From CAZIKF01 sp964539825 (GTDB lineage Bacteria > Muiribacteriota > UBA6191): a stretch of DNA of 64,000 nt. Under the pieces are notes generated by a model. It worked only from the letters and a program-made list of their open reading frames with translations. It did no database searches and was not told where the DNA came from. Numbering within the stretch: position 1 is the stretch's first letter; each line of letters opens with the position of its first letter. Positions 52,963 through 60,506 of this stretch are shown in pieces. Position numbers and translations under genes: made by a program. The stretch lies in contig CAZIKF010000023.1 of assembly GCA_964539825.1 (NCBI GenBank), forward strand, positions 17,705 through 81,704, written 5' to 3'.

Positions 52963-54171
52963 TTATTCGTATCTCAAGGCTTCGATTGGATCGAGCTGAG
53001 CGGCTTTCCTTGCTGGCCAATAACCAAAGAACACTCCTACAGTAGTTGCTACTCCTAGCGATAAAAAGATACTGTAGGGTTCCACCTGGGTCTGGTATTC
53101 GCTGAATGTTGAAATCAGAATCGAGAACAGAAACCCAAGTGTGACGCCGAGCGCACCTCCCACTGAGCTGATGATGACTGATTCAAGAAGAAACTGCCGT
53201 AATATATCCCTTTCGCGTGCTCCCAGGGCTTTGCGGACTCCTATTTCACGAGTTCTCTCTGTCACTGTGACGAGCATGATATTCATGATTCCAATTCCTC
53301 CAACCAAGAGAGAGATACTGGCAATTCCTGCTAGTAGTACCGAGAAAATCTTGGTAAAAGAGGTTGCCATTTCGATGAATTCCGCCTGATTGCGCACGTG
53401 AAAATCGTCTTCAGAACCTGGCTCGATTTTATGTCTTTGCCTGAGAACCTTTGTGATCTTCTGCTCAACCTCCTCAGTATTGGCATCCGGGTTGACTTTT
53501 AAATTGATTTCATCAAGATGCTGCTTCCCCAATACTCTCTTCATGGCTGTCAGATAGGGGATGACAACCATATCATCAGGATTAAACCAGCCCTGGTCAC
53601 CTTTGGATTTAAGGACTCCCACTACCGTGAAATTGACAGCCTTGATCCGAACCTTTTCTCCTACAGGATCCGAGTCCGGAAAGAGTTGAGAGGCAACCTC
53701 GGCCCCCAGGACTGCTACACGATGTCCCCCTTCCTCTTCAAGAAAAGTGAAGATACGCCCTTTGGAGATCTCGAAATTACGGATATGAAAATAGGTCAGG
53801 GAGGCGCCTGTTACGGTGGTATTGAGATTTTCATTAAAGTACTTCACCTGTGCTCTGCCGCGCGCGACCGGACTGAGGGACTTGATTTCATCCACAGCGT
53901 CCAAAATTGATTGGGCGTCTTTGAGAACCAGGCTTTGTCTTGAGCCCGAGCGTACTCCTCCTCTACGTTGTCCTCCCGGTCGAACCACGAGCAGATTCGT
54001 ACCCATGGCTGTGATTCGACTCATCACCTGGGCTTTTGCTCCCGCGCCCAGAGAGAGCATGGAAATCACGGCACTTACCCCAATGATGATGCCCAACATA
54101 GCTAAAACGGAGCGTAGTTTGTTTGCGAGCAGGCTCTTGATCGAGACCTTGAGAACAATCCACAGAAGCAT
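52963..54171 (-). CDS. MacB-type ABC transporter permease (FtsX family)
   Basis: 402 aa. An N-terminal membrane helix (SLLANKLRSVLAMLGIIIGV, about 10-35) is followed by a large periplasmic domain (40-270) with a MacB-like core, then three membrane helices. The GGIGIMNIMLV and ERTREIGVRKALGAR motif around 290-325 is the FtsX/MacB hallmark. It lacks the fused nucleotide-binding domain of MacB, which is supplied by the next gene (YknXYZ/LolCDE-like split layout). It uses ATP energy relayed mechanically to move substrates from periplasm to outside, with the membrane fusion protein and an outer-membrane duct. No TolC-like gene is seen in this window. A 3-nt gap separates it from the ATPase gene. 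Confidence 0.92.
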   Translation of the reverse strand: MLLWIVLKVSIKSLLANKLRSVLAMLGIIIGVSAVISMLSLGAGAKAQVMSRITAMGTNLLVVRPGGQRRGGVRSGSRQSLVLKDAQSILDAVDEIKSLSPVARGRAQVKYFNENLNTTVTGASLTYFHIRNFEISKGRIFTFLEEEGGHRVAVLGAEVASQLFPDSDPVGEKVRIKAVNFTVVGVLKSKGDQGWFNPDDMVVIPYLTAMKRVLGKQHLDEINLKVNPDANTEEVEQKITKVLRQRHKIEPGSEDDFHVRNQAEFIEMATSFTKIFSVLLAGIASISLLVGGIGIMNIMLVTVTERTREIGVRKALGARERDILRQFLLESVIISSVGGALGVTLGFLFSILISTFSEYQTQVEPYSIFLSLGVATTVGVFFGYWPARKAAQLDPIEALRYE

Positions 54172-54174
54172 GGT

Positions 54175-54837
54175 TTAAGTCTCCTGGTAAATCAGCCCGT
54201 CCTGCATTTTGATTTGACGGGTACAGTGGCGAGCGATTTCCTCATCATGGGTCACAATGAGAATCGTTCGTCCTGATTCATGAAGTTCATGGAAAAGGGT
54301 AAGGATCTCCGCTCCGGTTTTAGTATCGAGATTTCCAGTAGGCTCATCCGCGAGTAAGATAGCCGGTTGAGTCACGATCGCACGCGCGATTGCCACTCTC
54401 TGTCTCTGGCCCCCGGATAGCTGGTTTGGTTCATGGTTCAGTCTGTCTCCAAGTCCAACAGTGGTCAATGCCTCACGGGCGGATTTCTCAGGCTCTGGAT
54501 GGGCTGAATAAAGAAGAGGAACCTCCACATTCTCAATTGAACTAATCCGGGGGAGAAGGTTGAAGGATTGAAACACAAACCCGATATTCTGGTTTCGTAC
54601 GCGCGCTAATGCATCGCCGTCCAGGCCTGAAACATCCTCTCCGGCAAGTTGGTAGCTTCCCTCATCGGGAGTGTCCAGGCATCCCAGAATGTGCATGAGA
54701 GTGGATTTCCCACTCCCCGAGGAACCTGTGATAGCCACCATTTCTCCCGCTTCAACATCTACATCAACTCCAGCAAGGGCATGTACGGTTGTTTCACCGA
54801 GCCAGTAGGTCTTGCGAAGTCCACGGGTTTGGATCAT
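54175..54837 (-). CDS. MacB/LolD-type ABC transporter ATPase
   Basis: 220 aa, typical size. The Walker A GSSGSGKSTLMH, signature LSGGQRQRVAIARA and Walker B ILLADEPTGNLD are intact, with the H-loop in VTHDEE. It powers the MacB-type permease encoded 3 nt downstream in the operon. The start overlaps the membrane fusion protein stop by 4 nt (ATGA). Substrates of such systems include macrolides, siderophores, peptides and lipoproteins; here none is implied by sequence. Confidence 0.93.
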   Translation of the reverse strand: MIQTRGLRKTYWLGETTVHALAGVDVDVEAGEMVAITGSSGSGKSTLMHILGCLDTPDEGSYQLAGEDVSGLDGDALARVRNQNIGFVFQSFNLLPRISSIENVEVPLLYSAHPEPEKSAREALTTVGLGDRLNHEPNQLSGGQRQRVAIARAIVTQPAILLADEPTGNLDTKTGAEILTLFHELHESGRTILIVTHDEEIARHCTRQIKMQDGLIYQET

Positions 54838-56195
54838 CGACGACGTCCCCCTCCAAGAGCCCGCATTCCGATACGAGCGCTGCGAGCCTGGTTGCGTTTT
54901 GCTCTGCTCTGCTCATCTCTTGCCCAACGACTCTGGGAGCCAGATTCTGGAAAGAGAACTTTTTCAGCCTGGGAAAGCCCTGAGATAATCTCAACCATCT
55001 TTCCGTCGGTATCCCCGATTTGGATGGCCCTGGTTTCGGTTTTACCCTCTGCAGTCTCCACCATCACGAAAGGTTCTCCTTTGCGTCTTCGAATGGACTC
55101 CGCTGGAAGAAGTGCCACATCCTCTCGCTCAAGGGCAATAATTTCCAGGTTGGCGGTCATTTCCGGTTTGAGAAGAGATTTTCCCCGCCCTTCAACTTCG
55201 ATTCGCACCTCGAAAGTTACAACATTGGAGACGATCTCTCCTTTGGTGGCAACTCTGCGTACTGTGCCGCGAAATTTCTGGCCGGGGTAGGCATCCACCG
55301 AGATTCGCGCTCTTTGATCCGTCTTAACCCGCCCAATATCACTCTCATCCACGGACGCGTGGATAAACATCCTGGAGAGATCCACGAGGGAGAGGACCTT
55401 TGTCCCTCCTCCGACATTATTGATGCCGGACGCGATGATCTGTCCCACCTGTACAAGTCGCTCGGCCACCACACCATCAATGGGAGAAAGAACCCGGGTG
55501 TCTGTGAGCCGCTCTTTGGCATCGGAGAGGGAAAGTTCATTGGAGAGCACTTGTGCCTCAGCGATTTTAACATCTTCCTGCCTGCTTCGAATTTGAAATT
55601 CGCGGGTCTTTAAATCATCCACGCGAACGCTTGCCCCCACCAGGTCTGACTGTGCCTGGGCACTGGCGCTCTGGGCCCTTTCCAATTCTTCAGGAGTTGT
55701 AAGTTTCCTGGCGTTTAGATCTCTGGTTCTCTGTAGCCTTGCTTTGGCTTCCTGAACTTTTATTTTGGTTGAATCAAGAGCGGATGAGGTGCGAGTTGTT
55801 TCATTTTTAAGTCCCGCGATGGCAATTTCAAGCTCAAGCTGGGCCTTCTGCAATCTAGCCTTGGAGATCGTCAGGTTGACTTCGGTCTGCTCAAGCTGCC
55901 GCTGCTCCTTCTCAGGATCAAGCTGAACCAGCAGATCACCAGTGGAAACAGAGTCGCTGATGTCCACCGGCAGTTTGACCACTTCACCGCTGGCTTTGCA
56001 TTTAATTTCAATCTCCTGGTTGGGTACCACCTGTCCTGTGGTTTCTACAACCACTCGAAGCAGACCTCGCTCTAGCGACACCGTGGAGTTTTGAGATTCC
56101 TTTTTCTTCAAGTCAGGGTCATCAGAGGCAGACTTAAACAGGAAAAAAGCGGCTACACAGGCAACCACAACCAGCAATAGGAATAGTTTTTTCAT
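54834..56195 (-). CDS. MacA/HlyD-type membrane fusion protein
   Basis: 453 aa. An N-terminal membrane anchor (residues about 3-20) precedes a lipoyl half-motif (IKCKASGEVVKLPVDISDSV), a long coiled-coil hairpin (about 100-215, heptads rich in Lys/Glu/Ala/Gln), the second lipoyl half (SPIDGVVAERLVQVGQII), and a beta-barrel and membrane-proximal domain. The C-terminus is Arg/Ala-rich (ending GGGRRR), unusual for MacA. It is the first gene of a three-gene operon with the ATPase and permease and would dock them to an outer-membrane channel. Its start is 99 bp from the pair at 56295, and a GGAAGC repeat (56255-56281) lies between. Confidence 0.92.
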   Translation of the reverse strand: MKKLFLLLVVVACVAAFFLFKSASDDPDLKKKESQNSTVSLERGLLRVVVETTGQVVPNQEIEIKCKASGEVVKLPVDISDSVSTGDLLVQLDPEKEQRQLEQTEVNLTISKARLQKAQLELEIAIAGLKNETTRTSSALDSTKIKVQEAKARLQRTRDLNARKLTTPEELERAQSASAQAQSDLVGASVRVDDLKTREFQIRSRQEDVKIAEAQVLSNELSLSDAKERLTDTRVLSPIDGVVAERLVQVGQIIASGINNVGGGTKVLSLVDLSRMFIHASVDESDIGRVKTDQRARISVDAYPGQKFRGTVRRVATKGEIVSNVVTFEVRIEVEGRGKSLLKPEMTANLEIIALEREDVALLPAESIRRRKGEPFVMVETAEGKTETRAIQIGDTDGKMVEIISGLSQAEKVLFPESGSQSRWARDEQSRAKRNQARSARIGMRALGGGRRR

Positions 56196-56254
56196 AAGAA
56201 AATCCGTCAGTTCCAGCTTTACTAAGATGCCTCAAGAGAGGGAAAGGTTACAAT

Positions 56255-56281
56255 AGAGGAAGCAAGTGAAGCAGGGGAAGC
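56255..56281 (+). repeat. Right GGAAGC triplet repeat flanking the macAB-like operon
   Basis: Three GAAGC units (AGAGGAAGC, GTGAAGC, GGGGAAGC) spaced about 9 nt, a direct relative of 52923-52950. It is located upstream of the membrane fusion protein gene. Confidence 0.5.
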
Positions 56282-56294
56282 AAAAAGCTCTTCT

Positions 56295-56861
56295 CTATCT
56301 TCTTACATCGGTGAAAATCATAAGCAAATAGTACCAGATTTTGGATGGCAGCCAGCTCAAAACCAGCTTTAGTACCAGGTATAAGGGGCAGACTATGCTT
56401 AGTTCGATGAAGGTGGAGAAGGGGATCATCAAACCAAAGGCATTGGCGAAATTATCATTCATGAAAAGACTTAGCGCGTTAATAATGCCTTTATAGAAAG
56501 GGAAGTACCACTGCAGAATCGTTAGATTAGAGAGTAATTCAAAGCTCAGACCCCAATACCAGAGAGTGGTTTCATAGACGATCCATAGCACAACCGGGTA
56601 GAACCAGATCGAATCCAAAAGAGTCAAGCGGTTGCGGTCCAGGGGGATGAATACTGAATACTGGCTTTCTCCTTCCTTGAGTTCATCTTCTTCAATGGTT
56701 CCAAATGGGCTGGGGATCACAGTGAATTGACTGTATCGAAGTGTATCGAATTGCTCTAGCGCTGAGTCCACTCCTTTTTCTGAGAAGGTCATTCCCTTCA
56801 GTGAACTCTTGAGGCGATGGGTATCGTCAAGTAGAGAGATCCTGTATTCATTGAGTGACAT
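56295..56861 (-). CDS. Small membrane protein B2 of the UnbV/UnbU-linked pair
   Basis: 188 aa from the ATG at 56861, whose A is shared with the upstream TGA and which has GGGGAGGAG just before; an in-frame start at 56885 would add eight residues but is unlikely. Begins MSLNEYRISL. Motif FIPLDRNRLTLLDSIWFYP corresponds to VDRMRLGFLDALLFYP in copy B1, followed by membrane helices with WYFPFYKG. Homologous to 47303 and 62492. It is coupled with the A2 gene and divergent from the second UnbV-like gene. Function unknown; the conserved Arg/Asp motif at the membrane face may bind a partner. Confidence 0.8.
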   Translation of the reverse strand: MSLNEYRISLLDDTHRLKSSLKGMTFSEKGVDSALEQFDTLRYSQFTVIPSPFGTIEEDELKEGESQYSVFIPLDRNRLTLLDSIWFYPVVLWIVYETTLWYWGLSFELLSNLTILQWYFPFYKGIINALSLFMNDNFANAFGLMIPFSTFIELSIVCPLYLVLKLVLSWLPSKIWYYLLMIFTDVRR

Positions 56862-57454
56862 CAGGACTCCTCCCCTGTATACCAATAGGGCTTTGCCTGA
56901 AAGAGATTACAGATTCGCGTAACCATGGAAAGATGAAGGGTGCGGACATTTTCGCTCAACAGAAGAACGGACCCGTAGAGCTGCATACACTTTGGGTAAT
57001 AAACCGTCCAGAAGACATTCCATAGCAAGATGAATACAATCGCTTCCGCCAGGCTCACATTCAAAGTGAGTTCAACAAATTGGGCATTCGCGGCTTCACC
57101 CATGGTTTGAGCACCGAGATCGGATAAATGGAGATAAATGAAGCCGGCCGCACTGATCAGCGTAGAGAAAAGAAAGACCCCGAGGACCAGTGATACGAGG
57201 CCGAAGAAAAAATGCTCGAATCCAGAAAATAAATCCACTTTGAAATAGCAATATCCTTTTTTTCTGTGCTCACGCATCAGCTCTAAAAAGTTAGGACACT
57301 TGGTGTTTTGAATATAGCCTGCGGCGCTCCCGTAGATTTTTCTCACTACCCTGGAGCGGGTCCCGGTTACCTCAAATGAGGAGTCAAAGGGAAAGCTGCC
57401 GTGAAAGCTGCCATCTTCAAGTTCTTTGATCTCTGCAGGTACGTATATGCCCAT
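56861..57454 (-). CDS. Small membrane protein A2 of the UnbV/UnbU-linked pair
   Basis: 197 aa. The N-terminal box PAEIKELEDGSFHGSFPFD, then GYIQNTKC, FKVDLFSGFEHFFF, membrane helices, and ICNLFQAKPYWY at the end, matches copy A1 closely. The 240-bp space to the divergent UnbV-like gene at 57695 contains a good -10 element for the other strand. No enzymatic motif. A heteromeric membrane complex with B2 is likely, given coupling and matched evolution of the pairs. Confidence 0.8.
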   Translation of the reverse strand: MGIYVPAEIKELEDGSFHGSFPFDSSFEVTGTRSRVVRKIYGSAAGYIQNTKCPNFLELMREHRKKGYCYFKVDLFSGFEHFFFGLVSLVLGVFLFSTLISAAGFIYLHLSDLGAQTMGEAANAQFVELTLNVSLAEAIVFILLWNVFWTVYYPKCMQLYGSVLLLSENVRTLHLSMVTRICNLFQAKPYWYTGEES

Positions 57455-57659
57455 GAACTGCCCTCCGGTTTCCTTCTTCTCGGCCCGAAACGGAACCTTA
57501 GTGAGAACATCGAGAGAGGTTTGAAAAAATCGTAGACGTATAGAGAGAAGAATGCAAGTAAAAGGATTTTTCCTTCGTCTCCATTCAGACCATGTCCTTT
57601 CATCCTGGTATCCTGTTCCTTTCCCGCATAGAATCTAGCTACGCTGGTGTGGTTGAGCC

Positions 57660-57680
57660 TATAATATAGGGGTTTCCCCT
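57660..57680 (+). promoter_or_regulatory. Candidate promoter and operator for the UnbV-like gene 2
   Basis: A consensus TATAAT (57660-57665) lies 35 nt before the ATG, followed by a perfect AGGGG-TTT-CCCCT inverted repeat (57668-57680) that would cover the transcription start. The -35 region is not consensus. Confidence 0.4.
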
Positions 57681-57694
57681 ACTCAAAGGAATTC

Positions 57695-59587
57695 ATGGCG
57701 TCTCCAAGTGTGATCACAAAAATTCTGGCCTTGGCGATATCCCTGGGCCTGTATTGGATGGCGAAGGAGCCGCAGCTTAGCGAAACAGTGCTCAAAGAGT
57801 TGCGCGAGCAATTCCGCTTTTCCCGCCAGGAGTTGGTTGTCCCCGAGGATTTTTCCCAGAAGGTACGCGGAGTCAATAAGAGTCTTTCCCTGGTGGATGC
57901 CTGGGTTTCTTCAGTAGGCTCTTCCATCGCGGTAGGAGATATTGACGGTGACGGCTTACCCAATGATGTCTGCCTGGTGGATACCAGAACCGACCTGGTT
58001 CATCTCATTGCGGTCGGCTCCAAGAGATATGAATCTACCGCTCTTCCATTTCCACCTGTTTATTATGCCGAGGTAATGGCTCCTTCGGGCTGCAGAATCG
58101 CTGATTTTGACGAGGATGGGAAGGCTGATCTTCTGATCTATTACCTGGGCCGCACACCTGTACTTTATCTTCAGGAAAGCCTGATGTCCTTCGAACCGGT
58201 GGAGATTCTTCCTGGTGAGACTCAGTACTGGGTCAGTACCAACGCTACTCTGGCTGATCTTAACGGAGACCGGCATGTGGATATTGTGCTGGGTCATTAC
58301 TTCCAGGACGACAACTCTATTCTCGACCCCCAGGATTCGGTGAGCCGTACAAAAATGCCCAATTCCATGTCCCGTGCGAAGAACGGCGGGGCGAATCGTT
58401 TTCTGATCTGGGAGTCTGCTTCAAAGGATCCCCATAGGGTCAGGTACAGGGAAGTAAAGACCTCGCTGCCAGAAGCGGCACTTCGGGGTTGGACCCTGGG
58501 CCTGGGGGCTGGAGATCTCAATGGGGATCTTCTTCCGGAAGTCTATTTCGCGAATGACTTTGGCCCTGACTATCTCCTTCTGAACCAGTCAACTCCTGAT
58601 AAAACCGACTTTCGAATTGTGAAGGGAGAGCTCTCAAGAAGGCATCCTCCCTCCTATGTACTGGGTCATGATTCCTTTAAGGGAATGGGTGCGGAATTCG
58701 CCGACGTAAACAAGGATGGGATTTTAGATATTTATGTGAGCAACGTGGGAGAGTATGAATTTATGGAAGGTCATTACCTCTTCTTGAGCAGCGAAGATCC
58801 ATCTGTGATGCAAAATGGGATCGCTCCTTATGAAAATCACGGAATGCGAAAGGGTCTTTCCAGTTCCGGCTGGGGCTGGGGTGTTCGCATGGGAGACTTT
58901 AATAATGACGGGGCCCTGGAGGCCTTGCAGGCGACCGGTTTTTTAAAGGGCGAGGTAGACCAATGGCCGGAGTTCCAGGAATTAGCATTCTGTACCCATA
59001 TCACCATGGCAGACATTTCCTGGTGGCCCCGCTTTGCATTCGGGGATGATATTTCCGGTTCGCAGGTCAATCCTTTCCATGTGCTGGTTGATGATTACTA
59101 TTACGACATAGCACCGGAGATTGGGCTGGGAACCCCGTACCTGGCCCGCGGGATTGCTACCGCGGATATGGATGGAGATGGAGACCTGGATCTTTTCTAT
59201 TCCAACCAATGGGAACCGTCACAGTTTTTCAAAAATGACTGTCAGTCCTGCGGCTCGTTTCTCGGGCTGAATCTGGTCTGGCCCATCCAAAATCAAAGTA
59301 ATGCCCTGGAAATCCAAAAGGGAATAAAGCCTCTGAAATCTTCTCGCCCAGCCTTTGGTGCCGCTGCCGTACTAACCCGTGAAGATGGTACCACTGAGAT
59401 TTCTCAGGTAGATGGGGGCAGTGGACATGCGGGTCAAAGAAGCCCCCAAATCCACTTTGGATTGGGGCAGTATCCGACCTCAAAACCGGTATCCGTCGAG
59501 CTTCGCTGGATAGGGAGAGAAGGTCAGGTCTTGAGGCAGGAGGTGGCTTTTGAGCCCGGTTGGTACACCGTTTACCTGGGAGGATGA
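57695..59587 (+). CDS. UnbV-like FG-GAP repeat protein (CRTAC-type), copy 2
   Basis: 630 aa, AAAGGA 5 nt before the ATG. Signal/anchor to about residue 25, then QFRFSRQELVVPEDFSQKV, which matches copies 1 and 3. Calcium-loop FG-GAP units: DIDGDGLPND, DFDEDGKAD, DLNGDRHVD, DLNGDLLPE, DVNKDGILD, DFNNDGALE and DMDGDGDLD. The C-terminal UnbV domain has GGSGHAGQRSP and ends EPGWYTVYLGG. An extracellular or periplasmic calcium-binding beta-propeller is expected. It is followed immediately by the UnbU-like gene (stop TGA then GTG). Reaction and ligand are unknown. Confidence 0.88.
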   Translation: MASPSVITKILALAISLGLYWMAKEPQLSETVLKELREQFRFSRQELVVPEDFSQKVRGVNKSLSLVDAWVSSVGSSIAVGDIDGDGLPNDVCLVDTRTDLVHLIAVGSKRYESTALPFPPVYYAEVMAPSGCRIADFDEDGKADLLIYYLGRTPVLYLQESLMSFEPVEILPGETQYWVSTNATLADLNGDRHVDIVLGHYFQDDNSILDPQDSVSRTKMPNSMSRAKNGGANRFLIWESASKDPHRVRYREVKTSLPEAALRGWTLGLGAGDLNGDLLPEVYFANDFGPDYLLLNQSTPDKTDFRIVKGELSRRHPPSYVLGHDSFKGMGAEFADVNKDGILDIYVSNVGEYEFMEGHYLFLSSEDPSVMQNGIAPYENHGMRKGLSSSGWGWGVRMGDFNNDGALEALQATGFLKGEVDQWPEFQELAFCTHITMADISWWPRFAFGDDISGSQVNPFHVLVDDYYYDIAPEIGLGTPYLARGIATADMDGDGDLDLFYSNQWEPSQFFKNDCQSCGSFLGLNLVWPIQNQSNALEIQKGIKPLKSSRPAFGAAAVLTREDGTTEISQVDGGSGHAGQRSPQIHFGLGQYPTSKPVSVELRWIGREGQVLRQEVAFEPGWYTVYLGG

Positions 59588-60505
59588 GTGCGTAAGATAA
59601 TTGTGGATGATCGCAGAGCACACGCTCTTAAGCGTTTCGCGGCCGCCCTGACTCTGTTCAATGTCCTCGGCCGGGAGTTCTTCGGCTTCGAGGAGTCCTG
59701 GATCAGTGCCCTTGTAGCGGTGGGCACTGGAATTTCAGTGGAAATTTTCCTGGAAGTGGTCGAAGCGAGAAGTTCAAGGCGCAAAAGCAGCATGAACGCG
59801 GCACCCTATGAGGTTTTCATTTTTCTGCTTCCGGCTTATATCTCTTCACTGAGTCTTTCCATGCTCATCTATTGTGGAGACAACCTTGCGCCCTATGCTT
59901 TTGGGGCAGCCATAGCGATTTGCTCCAAGTACCTGGTCAGGGCACCCATTATGGGGAAGTTTACCCATATTCTCAACCCTTCAGCTACAGGGATTTGCGC
60001 GGCCATTTTTTTGCTTCCGAGCACCAGCACAGCACCTCCCTACCAGTACATCGAGAACCTCTCCATCAACGGAGAACTATTTCTCTTTGGCTTTATGGCC
60101 TTTGCCGGTTCGTTCATGAATGTGATGTTTACCCGACGGCATCCCCTCGTACTTGCCTTTATGGGCGGTTTTTTTCTTCAGGCTGTGTTTCGCAGCCTAT
60201 TCATGGATTTCCCCCTTCTTGCTAACCTGGTTCCCATGACCGGAATCGCTTTCTTTCTCTTTTGTTTTTATATGATCCCGGATCCTGGAACTTCACCCTA
60301 TGATCCCAGAAAACAGGTCTTTTTTGGTCTTTTTACCGCTTTACTCTATGGTGTTCTGCAAGTGCTTAATGTGGTTCACGGATTATTCTATGCCCTGGTA
60401 TTGGCCGGTATCTTGCGAGGGATTCTGGGTTATTTAGATTATTGGATGACCCTGCTGAGAGGCTCATCATTTCCCCTGGTACGGAAACCCCCTCTTTTGC
60501 GGTAA
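59588..60505 (+). CDS. UnbU-like RnfD/NqrB-related membrane protein, copy 2
   Basis: 305 aa, GTG start right after the previous TGA with GGAGG 4 nt upstream. About eight membrane helices. Boxes LNPSATG and YMIPDPGTSPYDPRKQVFFG match copy 1 and the RnfD/NqrB family; APPYQYI replaces the flavin-carrying SGAT motif, so covalent FMN is unlikely. It lies between two UnbV-like genes (57695 and 60507) and may serve both. Probably an inner-membrane redox or transport subunit (inference). Confidence 0.82.
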   Translation: MRKIIVDDRRAHALKRFAAALTLFNVLGREFFGFEESWISALVAVGTGISVEIFLEVVEARSSRRKSSMNAAPYEVFIFLLPAYISSLSLSMLIYCGDNLAPYAFGAAIAICSKYLVRAPIMGKFTHILNPSATGICAAIFLLPSTSTAPPYQYIENLSINGELFLFGFMAFAGSFMNVMFTRRHPLVLAFMGGFFLQAVFRSLFMDFPLLANLVPMTGIAFFLFCFYMIPDPGTSPYDPRKQVFFGLFTALLYGVLQVLNVVHGLFYALVLAGILRGILGYLDYWMTLLRGSSFPLVRKPPLLR

Positions 60506-60506
60506 G

